A DNA stretch of 6,066 nucleotides from Oscillospiraceae bacterium. Its GTDB lineage: Bacteria > Bacillota > Clostridia > Oscillospirales > Ruminococcaceae. Position numbers and translations under genes: made by a program. Below, in pieces: positions 1 through 5,295 of the stretch (its first letter is position 1; each line of letters starts with the position of its first letter). The notes beneath the pieces were generated by a model. It was not told where the DNA came from, did no database searches, and was given only the letters and a program-made list of their open reading frames with translations. Where the stretch lies: contig WRLS01000126.1 of the NCBI GenBank assembly GCA_009776345.1, forward strand, positions 1 to 6,066, written 5' to 3'.

Positions 1-30
1 AAGGGGGTGGCACGAAGTGCCGGGGGTTGT
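1..30. repeat. Inverted partner of the 54-105 palindromic repeat (cut by window edge)
   Basis: The outer arms AAGGGGGTG (1-9) and CGGGGGTTGT (21-30) are the reverse complement of CACCCCCTT (79-87) and ACAACCCCCG (54-63). Between them a small hairpin, GGCAC-gaa-GTGCC (9-21), replaces the hairpin found in the other copies. This looks like a diverged, inverted copy of the same repeat family, and the pair can fold back on itself across 1-87. The unit probably continues beyond the window start. Confidence 0.65.
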
Positions 31-53
31 CTTGTGGCGGCGAATTGCAGGAA

Positions 54-105
54 ACAACCCCCGCCGTCTGCGGACGGCACCCCCTTCGTGCGCGAAGGGG
101 GCAAA
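54..105. repeat. 52-bp two-hairpin intergenic repeat, copy A
   Basis: The unit starts ACAACCCCCG and ends GGGGGCAAA. It holds two back-to-back perfect hairpins: GCCGTC-tgcg-GACGGC (63-78) and CCCCCTTCG-tgcg-CGAAGGGGG (80-101). It matches 2893-2944 at 49 of 52 positions. Two of the three differences restore each other in the first stem. It resembles the short REP-like palindromic units I recall as abundant between genes in gut Clostridia; that family link is from memory, while the two copies are seen directly. Confidence 0.85.
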
Positions 106-186
106 GAACACGCAATAATGTTGATTATTTTCTAATTTCTATTCGGGTCTGGTAAATTCCCTTTTTTTATGTTAAAATTCATATGT

Positions 187-193
187 GGGGGAG
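187..193 (+). promoter_or_regulatory. Ribosome binding site that selects the GTG start at 199
   Basis: GGGGGAG lies 5 nt before GTG 199. The in-frame ATG at 169 is preceded only by a T-run and has no Shine-Dalgarno, and its ten extra residues precede the beta-1/Walker A start usual for the family. The GTG start is therefore preferred. A possible -10 (TAAAAT, 173-178) lies just upstream but has no convincing -35, so I do not call a promoter. Confidence 0.7.
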
Positions 194-198
194 TGAAT

Positions 199-915
199 GT
201 GAAGCTGATCGCCGTAACCGCCGGAAAAGGCGGCGTTGGGAAATCATGTGTCGCGGCATATGCCGGCGCTGCTTTGGCGAAGGCGGGCAGGCGTGTGCTG
301 TTGCTGGAGCTTGGCGCGCAAGCACGCTCTTTGGACACAATCCTGCACGCGCCGGGCGCGCTGATGACTGTACAGGATATCGCGCGCGGGGACTGCTCTG
401 CGGGCGAGGCGATGGCGGATGTCCCCGGGTACGGCGATTTGTGCTTGATCCCGACAAGCCCCGTGCCATGCCGTGCGGTTGCGCCCGGTGAGCTTCTAAC
501 GTTGCTTGACAGCTTGCCCGCGGATATTGACTTTGTTATCGCGGACGGTGTGGACCCATGCTCTTTCCCCGTAAAAGCGGCGCATATGGTTTTGTTGGTC
601 ACAACGCCGGAGCTTTTATCTGTCCGCGCGGCGGCGGATACGGCCCGCCTGCTTGAAAACGCGGGCTGCGGGGAGCTTCGGCTGGTCATAAACAAGGTCC
701 CGCCGCAGGTCGTGCCCATGAAGGGCATAGAGGATTTCGACGATATCATTGATATGACCGGCGCAAGGCTTATCGGTGTGATACCGCAAAGCCAAAAGCT
801 GGCATACGCATCCAACAACACGGAGCCGTTGGGGGAAGATTCCCTCACGCCGCAGATTTTCGGCCGCATTGCCGCCAGGATAATGGGGGAAAATCCGCCG
901 CTTCTGGTCTGTTAA
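199..915 (+). CDS. MinD/ParA-superfamily P-loop ATPase, MinD-like, without MinC/MinE partners
   Basis: From GTG 199 the product has 238 residues. It opens directly with a beta strand and the deviant Walker A GKGGVGKS (9-16, signature Lys10). A Walker B-type strand DFVIAD ends in Asp116, followed by LLVTTPELLSVR (132-143), LVINK (162-166) and GVIPQSQKLAYASN (193-206), all alignable with MinD. True MinD is about 265-270 residues. Here the switch I stretch DFD (D38/D40 of E. coli MinD) reads ELG (37-39), and the RDSDR helix segment is RAAAD (143-147). The C-terminus ends GENPPLLVC with no basic amphipathic membrane-targeting helix. It probably binds and hydrolyses ATP as a cytosolic dimer, but membrane oscillation or MinC recruitment is doubtful. 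mgsA follows after 40 nt. A start at ATG 169 (248 residues) is possible but lacks a ribosome binding site. Superfamily assignment is certain; its precise role is unknown. Confidence 0.85.
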   Translation: MKLIAVTAGKGGVGKSCVAAYAGAALAKAGRRVLLLELGAQARSLDTILHAPGALMTVQDIARGDCSAGEAMADVPGYGDLCLIPTSPVPCRAVAPGELLTLLDSLPADIDFVIADGVDPCSFPVKAAHMVLLVTTPELLSVRAAADTARLLENAGCGELRLVINKVPPQVVPMKGIEDFDDIIDMTGARLIGVIPQSQKLAYASNNTEPLGEDSLTPQIFGRIAARIMGENPPLLVC

Positions 916-922
916 TATTATT

Positions 923-951
923 TTGATGCCCCACCCCGGAAGGAGTATACT
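923..951 (+). promoter_or_regulatory. Possible sigma-70-type promoter overlapping the mgsA ribosome binding site
   Basis: TTGATG (923-928, 4/6 to TTGACA), a 17-bp spacer and TATACT (946-951, 5/6 to TATAAT) fit a housekeeping promoter. Initiation about 7 nt downstream would fall at the mgsA ATG (956) and give a leaderless message. The good Shine-Dalgarno GGAAGGAG (938-945) lies inside the spacer and would be used only by read-through transcripts from the upstream gene. It may be a chance match in AT-rich spacer DNA. Confidence 0.3.
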
Positions 952-955
952 ATAA

Positions 956-1360
956 ATGAACATTGCCCTTATCGCACATGATTCCAAAAAGGAACTGATG
1001 GTGCAGTTTTGCATCGCCTACTGCGGGATACTCAGCCGCCACAGCCTTTGCGCGACCGGGACAACCGGCAAGCTCGTCAACGAAGCCACCGGCCTTGAAA
1101 TTGTCCGATTCCTCAGTGGCGCACAGGGCGGCGACCAGCAGATTGCCTCCCGCATATCCTACAACGAGATCGACCTGCTGCTCTTTTTCCGCGACCCTAT
1201 CACGGTGAGGTCCGGTGAAGTCAACGAGTCTACCTTGCTGCGCCTTTGTGATGTACACAATATCCCCATGGCAACGAACATCGCCACGGCGGAAGCGCTT
1301 ATTCACGCACTTGAGCGCGGCGACCTTGATTGGCGGGATATCGTAAACCCGGTCAGATAA
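956..1360 (+). CDS. mgsA: Methylglyoxal synthase
   Basis: Converts dihydroxyacetone phosphate to methylglyoxal and phosphate in the cytosol, a bypass of lower glycolysis used when phosphate is short or sugar phosphates pile up. The 134-residue product has the family's ordered motifs: ALIAHD (4-9, His8 = E. coli His19), ATGTTGK (33-39, phosphate binding), SGAQGGDQQ (54-62, Asp60 = catalytic Asp71), FFRDP (77-81, Asp80 = Asp91) and HNIPMATNIATAEALI (101-116). Length is normal for the short clostridial form. Oddly, the usual H-x-P-D/N segment reads GEVN (87-90), so E. coli His98 is Gly87 and Asp101 is Asn90. The Asn seems usual for a clostridial subgroup as I recall it, but the missing His is not. 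Start: GGAAGGAG (938-945) 10 nt before ATG. It lies between the MinD-like gene and hisS (15-nt gap), probably in one transcript. Confidence 0.93.
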   Translation: MNIALIAHDSKKELMVQFCIAYCGILSRHSLCATGTTGKLVNEATGLEIVRFLSGAQGGDQQIASRISYNEIDLLLFFRDPITVRSGEVNESTLLRLCDVHNIPMATNIATAEALIHALERGDLDWRDIVNPVR

Positions 1361-1375
1361 AGGGGGAATATTACC

Positions 1376-2641
1376 ATGCCGCTGAAAACAAAACGAATAC
1401 GCGGAACGCGCGACATCACACCGGCGGAAATACACAAATGGCGGTATGTCGAGCGCGCCGCCCTGGAAACAGCCGGGTGCTACGGCTTTGGTGAGGTGCG
1501 CACGCCCATCATCGAAAAAACGGAGCTTTTTATCAAAGGCACCGGGGAAAGCACCGATATTGTCACAAAAGAGATGTACAGCTTTAAAATGGGGCGCGAG
1601 GATATCTCGCTAAGGCCGGAGGGGACGCCGAACGCCGTCCGCGCCGCGCTGGAAAACGGCCTTTTGGGCGATGCCCTGCCGCTGAAGCTCTGTTATATCC
1701 AGCCAAACTTCCGCCACGAAAACCCGCAGGCAGGCCGTTACCGCCAGCACACACAGTTCGGCGTGGAGTGCTTTGGTGCGGCTTCGCCTTCTGCCGATGC
1801 TGAAGTTATACGCCTTGCGCGCGATTTGCTTGAGCGCCTGGGGATCGGAGATGTTACGCTGCATATAAACTCCATCGGCTGCCCGCAGTGCCGCCCGGGC
1901 TATAATGCCGCGCTGACCGAATATTACGAAACACGGTCGGACAAGCTGTGCGATATTTGCAGGGAGCGCCTTGTGCGCAACCCCCTGCGGCTTCTGGACT
2001 GCAAAAACGATACCTGTAAAGCTATCGCCCAAAACGCCCCAAAAACAATAGAAAAGCTGTGCGGCGATTGCTCCGGCCATTTTGATGGGCTGAAAAAACG
2101 CCTTGACGCGGTTGGGATAAATTATATAACCGACCCGCTGATCGTGCGCGGGCTGGATTATTACACCAAGACCGTGTTTGAGTTTATCTCAGACAAAATC
2201 GGCTCGCAGGCCACCGTTTGCGGCGGCGGGCGTTATGATGTCCTCATCGAGCAGATGGGCGGCCCGCCAACCCCCGGGCTTGGCTTCGGGATGGGGCTGG
2301 ACAGGATCCTCATGGTCATGGAGGAAAACGGCGCGGATTTCCCCGTCCCGCGGACCTGCGATATATACATCGGCTCCATGGGCGAGGATGAAGGCATAAA
2401 GGCGCTTGCGCTGTCGTGCCATCTCAGGCGCGAAGGTTTTATCGCGCACTGTGACACGATGGGGCGCTCCGTAAAAGCGCAGATGAAGTACGCCAATAAA
2501 ATCGGGGCGCGGTTCTCCTGCATCATCGGTTCAAACGAGCTTGAAACAGGAAAACTTTCGGTCAAGGATATGCAGACAGGGGAGGCGCAGGCCGTCCCGC
2601 TTGACGAAAAAGCTTTGGCGGGGTTTTTGTATGGGAAGTAG
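1376..2641 (+). CDS. hisS: Histidine--tRNA ligase (HisRS)
   Basis: Class II aminoacyl-tRNA synthetase charging tRNA-His with histidine via histidyl-adenylate. At 421 residues it is the usual bacterial length. Visible in order: RGTRD (9-13), LRPEGT (79-84, Glu82 and Thr84), motif 2 with FRHE (112-115, Arg113) and RYRQ..QFGVE (121-131, Gln127 and Glu131), a Cys-rich insertion typical of Firmicute HisRS (CPQC 169-172, CDIC 192-195, CGDC 229-232), the histidine-specific RGLDYYTKTVFEF (258-270), motif 3 GLGFGMGLDR (301-310), and a C-terminal anticodon-binding domain (about 328-421). One oddity is that the usual RQFHQ of motif 2 reads RQHTQ (123-127). AGGGGGAA (1361-1368) precedes the ATG by 7 nt. 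aspS, often next to hisS in Firmicutes, is absent here; repeats and a terminator follow instead. Confidence 0.97.
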   Translation: MPLKTKRIRGTRDITPAEIHKWRYVERAALETAGCYGFGEVRTPIIEKTELFIKGTGESTDIVTKEMYSFKMGREDISLRPEGTPNAVRAALENGLLGDALPLKLCYIQPNFRHENPQAGRYRQHTQFGVECFGAASPSADAEVIRLARDLLERLGIGDVTLHINSIGCPQCRPGYNAALTEYYETRSDKLCDICRERLVRNPLRLLDCKNDTCKAIAQNAPKTIEKLCGDCSGHFDGLKKRLDAVGINYITDPLIVRGLDYYTKTVFEFISDKIGSQATVCGGGRYDVLIEQMGGPPTPGLGFGMGLDRILMVMEENGADFPVPRTCDIYIGSMGEDEGIKALALSCHLRREGFIAHCDTMGRSVKAQMKYANKIGARFSCIIGSNELETGKLSVKDMQTGEAQAVPLDEKALAGFLYGK

Positions 2642-2651
2642 GCGGCGCAGT

Positions 2652-2672
2652 GCGCAGGTTTCAGGATTCAGG
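2652..2672 (+). repeat. Dispersed 21-bp repeat (inverted relative to 5883-5903)
   Basis: The segment GCGCAGGTTTCAGGATTC (2652-2669) plus AGG matches the reverse complement of 5883-5903 at 18 of 21 positions. It begins the repeat block that fills the space after hisS. Similar 'GGTTTYAGGAT' text occurs again at 5830-5853. The origin is unknown. Confidence 0.5.
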
Positions 2673-2703
2673 AAGTTAAGGATTCAAGGAAGGAAAGAAG
2701 CCT

Positions 2704-2780
2704 GTAGGGTCGGGGTTCCATCCCCGACCGGGCAAATGCGAATCGAATATTCGCGGTCGGGCATGGAAGCCCGACCCTAC
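2704..2780. repeat. 77-bp palindromic element with 27-bp inverted arms
   Basis: The left arm (2704-2730, GTAGGGTCGGGG...) and right arm (2754-2780, ...CCCGACCCTAC) are inverted copies with two mismatches. Each arm is also a hairpin by itself: GTCGGGG-ttccat-CCCCGAC (2709-2728) and GGTCGGGC-atggaa-GCCCGACC (2755-2776). The two mismatches lie opposite each other within each arm's own stem, so each small hairpin stays paired. The 23-bp centre contains a 10-bp palindrome, CGAATATTCG (2744-2753). No coding capacity is apparent. Confidence 0.85.
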
Positions 2781-2800
2781 CCTAAAACCTGCGCGAAGCG

Positions 2801-2892
2801 CCGTAGGGGACGCACACCGGGGCGTCACGCCCTACAATGCAATTTTGATGATTGTCGGGAATTTCGGGACGCCCGGTGTGCGTCCCCTACGG
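2801..2892. repeat. 92-bp palindromic element with 25/26-bp inverted arms
   Basis: The arms CCGTAGGGGACGCACACCGG... (2801-2826) and ...GGTGTGCGTCCCCTACGG (2868-2892) are perfect inverted copies apart from one extra G on the left. The left arm continues into its own small palindrome, GGGCGT-c-ACGCCC (2819-2831), followed by TACAA. The layout matches 2704-2780: a GTAGGG-type outer edge and self-complementary arms around a short unrelated centre. It abuts the two-hairpin repeat that follows. Confidence 0.85.
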
Positions 2893-2944
2893 ACAACCCC
2901 CGCCGCCTACGGGCGGCACCCCCTTCGTGCGCGAAGGGGGCAAA
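2893..2944. repeat. 52-bp two-hairpin intergenic repeat, copy B
   Basis: Same unit as 54-105 (49 of 52 identical), in the same orientation. Hairpins: GCCGCC-tacg-GGCGGC (2902-2917) and CCCCCTTCG-tgcg-CGAAGGGGG (2919-2940). Relative to copy A, T67 has become C2906 and its pairing partner A74 has become G2913, so the stem is kept. The remaining change is in the loop. It begins directly after the 2801-2892 element without spacer. Confidence 0.88.
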
Positions 2945-2948
2945 AAGC

Positions 2949-2971
2949 GGGCGGCAGATTGCCGCCCCTAC
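2949..2971. repeat. Short palindrome GGGCGGC-agatt-GCCGCCC
   Basis: A perfect 7-bp stem with a 5-nt loop (2949-2967), ending in the CCTAC edge shared in inverted form with the GTAGGG-edged elements upstream. It appears to be a minimal fourth member of the repeat block after hisS. Confidence 0.6.
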
Positions 2972-2988
2972 GAATTGCGGCTGTGTAT

Positions 2989-3039
2989 AAGAAAACAGCA
3001 AGGGAAGAAAATCACCGTTTCTTCCCTTATTGTTTTCTT
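2989..3039. terminator. Bidirectional intrinsic terminator between hisS and the facing lactonase-like gene
   Basis: The core stem AAGGGAAGAAA (3000-3010) / TTTCTTCCCTT (3018-3028) has loop atcaccg. It is extended by AAGAAAAC (2989-2996) / GTTTTCTT (3032-3039), giving about 22 paired positions with one mismatch and one possible G-U. T-rich flanks exist on both strands (GTTTTCTTATTTC on plus, TTTTCTTATAC on minus). It lies 12 nt after the stop codon of the minus-strand gene and ends the hisS-side transcript as well. Confidence 0.85.
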
Positions 3040-3050
3040 ATTTCTGTCGC

Positions 3051-4046
3051 CTACATCTCAAGATAAGCCAGCGTCGCGGGCATCTCGTGCGCGGTGTTAA
3101 TTTTGTCGGGCCCGGTTACAAGGTCAAAGCAGGACGCTATGATCTTGCCCTGATAGACAATCGGCTCCCCGGGCTGCTCCAGCCCGCCGCCGAAGCCGGA
3201 TTTGTCCGGGCTTTGCGCCAAGCGCGTGATTTTGCCGCATGGCTCGACCTTCGCGATGGCGTTGACGGAAAAGTCGGCGACATACAGGTTGCCGTCTTCG
3301 TCAAAAGAAATGCCGTCCGTGGTTGTAAGCTGCTGCGGGTCCTTCGCCCATGGGAAATGGTCTTTGACCGAGCCGTCTTCGTTGAAGGTGGTTTTGTAGA
3401 TCTCCCCGTCGCCGAAATTGCCTACATACATAACCCCGTCCCGGAAGGCGATGCCGTCCGCGCCGTATTGGCACTCGGGGTTATGCGTGATGTAAGTTAC
3501 AAGCAGGTTTTTGTCCTCAAGCGTGTTTGTGATTTCGATATCCTCATCGTCAAAGTTAAAGCGGTAAACACTGCTTACCAGCTTGCCGGAAGGGTCCTTT
3601 ACCGGGCTGTTCATGCTCTGTGTTGCGTAAATTTGGCCGTTCCAAATACGCACGCCGTTCGGATGCTCCATATTGTATGCGATGGTCTTCCACTGCGCGA
3701 TTTTATCGCCATCCATTGTAACTTTGAGCATCCTGCCTTTGTTTTGAAGCTCCGGCGCGCCCGACCAGCCCTGGTTATCGCATAGATATACATCACACAG
3801 CCCGTCCTCGCGGTAATAAAGCGCCATCCCCATATTGCGGGCCTTGCCGGTCTGCGGATGTACTGGGACGTCAAACCATTTTGTGACCGCCCTTGTGTCC
3901 TTGTCAATGCGGACAACACAGCCGCTGGTGGACGTGTCCGCGAAATTCGGGCAGGATAAAATAAGATGGCCGTCCTTGTCGATGTCCATTCCGTCGGGTG
4001 TGTTTATATACTCGGGGAGATGCACGAACAGTTTTGGCTCTTGCAT
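3051..4046 (-). CDS. SMP-30/gluconolactonase-like six-bladed beta-propeller protein
   Basis: A 331-residue soluble protein with no signal peptide or membrane segment, near the usual 290-330 of the SMP-30/gluconolactonase/LRE family, whose members hydrolyse sugar lactones with a bound divalent metal. Blade repeats of the type 'DG-x-hydrophobic-D..GNLYVA' recur: TPDGMDIDKDGHLIL (16-30), HPNGVRIWNGQIYA (128-141), GADGIAFRDGVMYVGN (195-210) and TTDGISFDEDGNLYVAD (242-258). Asn130 (PNG motif) and Asp197 or Asp244 are candidates for the family's metal-binding Asn and Asp. The N-terminal metal Glu of the EGP motif is not evident (the site reads NTP, 15-17), so lactonase activity is likely but unproven. 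AAGGAG (4060-4055) lies 8 nt before ATG. It follows the dehydrogenase gene on the same strand after a 204-bp structured gap. Possible partner: hydrolysis of a lactone made by that dehydrogenase. Confidence 0.85.
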   Translation of the reverse strand: MQEPKLFVHLPEYINTPDGMDIDKDGHLILSCPNFADTSTSGCVVRIDKDTRAVTKWFDVPVHPQTGKARNMGMALYYREDGLCDVYLCDNQGWSGAPELQNKGRMLKVTMDGDKIAQWKTIAYNMEHPNGVRIWNGQIYATQSMNSPVKDPSGKLVSSVYRFNFDDEDIEITNTLEDKNLLVTYITHNPECQYGADGIAFRDGVMYVGNFGDGEIYKTTFNEDGSVKDHFPWAKDPQQLTTTDGISFDEDGNLYVADFSVNAIAKVEPCGKITRLAQSPDKSGFGGGLEQPGEPIVYQGKIIASCFDLVTGPDKINTAHEMPATLAYLEM

Positions 4047-4076
4047 TTACATCACTCCTTTATAAATCTTATAGCT

Positions 4077-4148
4077 GGTTAAATTGAAAATACTATGGTA
4101 TTTTCAATTCGCGGCGAACGCCGCGCGCCGCCGTAGGCGGCGTTAACC
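4077..4148. repeat. Four-way structure I: closing stem plus three abutting hairpins
   Basis: Closing stem GGTTAA (4077-4082) / TTAACC (4143-4148). Inside it: hairpin ATTGAAAATAC-tatg-GTATTTTCAAT (4083-4108), one unpaired T, hairpin CGCGGCG-aa-CGCCGCG (4110-4125; the loop will open by a base pair or two) and hairpin CGCCGCC-gta-GGCGGCG (4126-4142). The last hairpin and the closing stem touch without spacer. Confidence 0.75.
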
Positions 4149-4155
4149 TTGCTGC

Positions 4156-4237
4156 ATAGTGAGTTGCACGCTATGCGTGCCAGCGGGCTTTGCCCGCTGA
4201 TTGAAAACGCTGTAACGTTTTCAATTTAACTCACTAT
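4156..4237. repeat. Four-way structure II: mirror image of structure I
   Basis: Closing stem ATAGTGAGTT (4156-4165) / AACTCACTAT (4228-4237), a perfect 10 bp. Inside: GCACGC-tat-GCGTGC (4166-4180), CAGCGGGC-ttt-GCCCGCTG (4181-4199), ATTGAAAACG-ctgtaa-CGTTTTCAAT (4200-4225), then TT. The AT-rich TTGAAAA hairpin is last here and first in structure I, so one half is the inverted layout of the other, with different stem sequences. Confidence 0.8.
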
Positions 4238-4250
4238 ATAAGGCCGACTG

Positions 4251-5291
4251 CTAATCAAACGTAATGACCATCTTTTTGGCTACCTGTTTGTTTTCGGTTT
4301 TCTCGAACCCTTCCAGTATCCGGTCAAAGGGCAGGATGTCGGAGATAAAATCGGACGGCACCAGCACGCCGGTTTTGATCCAATTAAGGACCGTGTTGTC
4401 CATCAGATACTCCTCATACTTAGACGGCCACTGCACAAAATGCACGTTCCAGTTATACGGCGCCTGCGACCAGTCCAGCTCCATGCCAAGCTGCGGCGCG
4501 ATGCCGTAAACGCATATCTGCCCGTTGTACTTTACAAGCTTCATGGCTTCGTTGATCAGGCTGTTTATGCCCACGGCATCCACAACATGGTCAGCGCCGC
4601 CCGGGCAAAGCTCGCGGACTTTCTCCGTGCTGCCCGCGCCGCTTAGAAGCACATGGTCGGCGCCGAGGCGCGCCGCGTCTGCCAGCTTGTCCTCCACAAT
4701 GTCCAGGGCGATGATTTTGCCCGCGCCGAGAAGGCTTGCGAATTTTATAAAGCACAGCCCGACCGGCCCGCAGCCGTAGATTACGACAGTTTCGTTTTCC
4801 TTAAAGCCAAAACGCTTAATCGCGCTTAAAACCTCGCGGAAGGTGACGATCATAACGGCGTCTGTGTCGCTGACATAATCCGGCACGATTGTCTGGGCGT
4901 AGTAGCCCTCGTTAAAGCCGGGGGTTTCACAGCCCAGCCCGCAGAGCGCGGCGGCTTCGAAGTCCCCTACAACCGCATATTCGGAGAAGCCGCCCCATCC
5001 GGGAAATACACCGTCCAAGGTTTCCTCCACATACGGGAGCATCACGCGGTCGCCAATTTTAAACTTCTTTACCTTAGCGCCTGTTTCGATAACCCTGCCG
5101 ACGGCTTCATGCCCGAGTGTGCAGGGGTATGTACCGAAATTTTTAAACTGCCCGTGGACGATTTTCATGTCTGTGCCCGCGCATACGCCGCAGCTTAACA
5201 TTTTTACCAGCGCCTGATGCTCGCCGATTTTAGGCATAGGCAAATCGCGCACAGACAGCGCGCCGCCTTTTTCGACTACAAGGGATTTCAT
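4251..5291 (-). CDS. Zinc-type medium-chain alcohol dehydrogenase (MDR superfamily), sorbitol/threonine dehydrogenase-like
   Basis: A 346-residue protein that should oxidise a polyol, sugar or other secondary alcohol with NAD(P). The N-terminal GroES-like catalytic domain has CGVC (34-37), with Cys37 a catalytic zinc ligand candidate, then AGTDMKIVHG (38-47), and GHEAVG (60-65, His61 and Glu62). The Rossmann domain has VIYGCGPVGL (170-179) and ends its second strand in ALDIVEDK (195-202); Asp197 favours NAD over NADP. The four-cysteine structural zinc lobe normally near residues 90-115 is missing, as in some MDR subfamilies. 'CAGTD' has one more residue than the common 'CGTD'. AAGGAG (5304-5299) with 7-nt spacing precedes ATG and overlaps the end of the VOC gene, only 4 nt upstream, so the two are probably translationally coupled. 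The exact substrate cannot be told. Confidence 0.9.
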   Translation of the reverse strand: MKSLVVEKGGALSVRDLPMPKIGEHQALVKMLSCGVCAGTDMKIVHGQFKNFGTYPCTLGHEAVGRVIETGAKVKKFKIGDRVMLPYVEETLDGVFPGWGGFSEYAVVGDFEAAALCGLGCETPGFNEGYYAQTIVPDYVSDTDAVMIVTFREVLSAIKRFGFKENETVVIYGCGPVGLCFIKFASLLGAGKIIALDIVEDKLADAARLGADHVLLSGAGSTEKVRELCPGGADHVVDAVGINSLINEAMKLVKYNGQICVYGIAPQLGMELDWSQAPYNWNVHFVQWPSKYEEYLMDNTVLNWIKTGVLVPSDFISDILPFDRILEGFEKTENKQVAKKMVITFD

Positions 5292-5295
5292 GCGG

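Larger units (their letters stand above)
4070..4238. repeat. Fold-back element with 13-bp perfect inverted ends, MITE-like, holding two four-way structures
   Basis: GTTAAATTGAAAA (4078-4090) and TTTTCAATTTAAC (4218-4230) are perfect inverted repeats. After a 3-bp mismatch the match resumes with TATAG (4070-4074) / CTATA (4234-4238). Everything between is made of directly abutting hairpins arranged in two mirror-image halves (4077-4148 and 4156-4237). There is no ORF. It sits between two same-strand genes, starting a few bases from the lactonase-gene ribosome binding site and ending 12 nt before the dehydrogenase stop codon. No clear target-site duplication is visible, so transposition is only a possibility. 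Confidence 0.75.

Noticed and set aside
169..198. ATG start at 169 for the MinD-like gene
   Set aside because: There is no Shine-Dalgarno before it, whereas GGGGGAG stands 5 nt before GTG 199, where the family's first beta strand begins.
132..869. Long minus-strand reading frame opposite the MinD-like gene (and similar ones at 616-1014, 950-1435, 1610-2080)
   Set aside because: They are antisense shadows of well-recognised genes in GC-rich DNA; their translations show no family features.
1..2971. CRISPR array
   Set aside because: The repeated units are few, unevenly spaced, of different families and palindromic throughout; there is no regular repeat-spacer pattern.
2541..3100. Plus-strand frames over the end of hisS and the repeat block
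   Set aside because: They read through palindromic repeats with arginine- and proline-rich, non-protein-like translation and have no ribosome binding site.
3030..3785. 251-codon plus-strand frame opposite the lactonase-like gene
   Set aside because: It begins in the terminator region and is fully antisense to a gene with clear propeller motifs and a good ribosome binding site.
4061..4096. Separate promoter for the lactonase-like gene (TATAAG at 4073-4068, minus strand)
   Set aside because: The hexamer at the right distance (ATAGTA) matches only 2 of 6 positions of a -35, and the area is part of the fold-back element.
4156..4237. tRNA or tRNA-like gene suggested by the cloverleaf-like layout
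   Set aside because: Stem lengths do not fit (10-bp closing stem; arms of 6, 8 and 10 bp), and there is no T-loop GTTCRA motif, D-loop or anticodon loop of 7.
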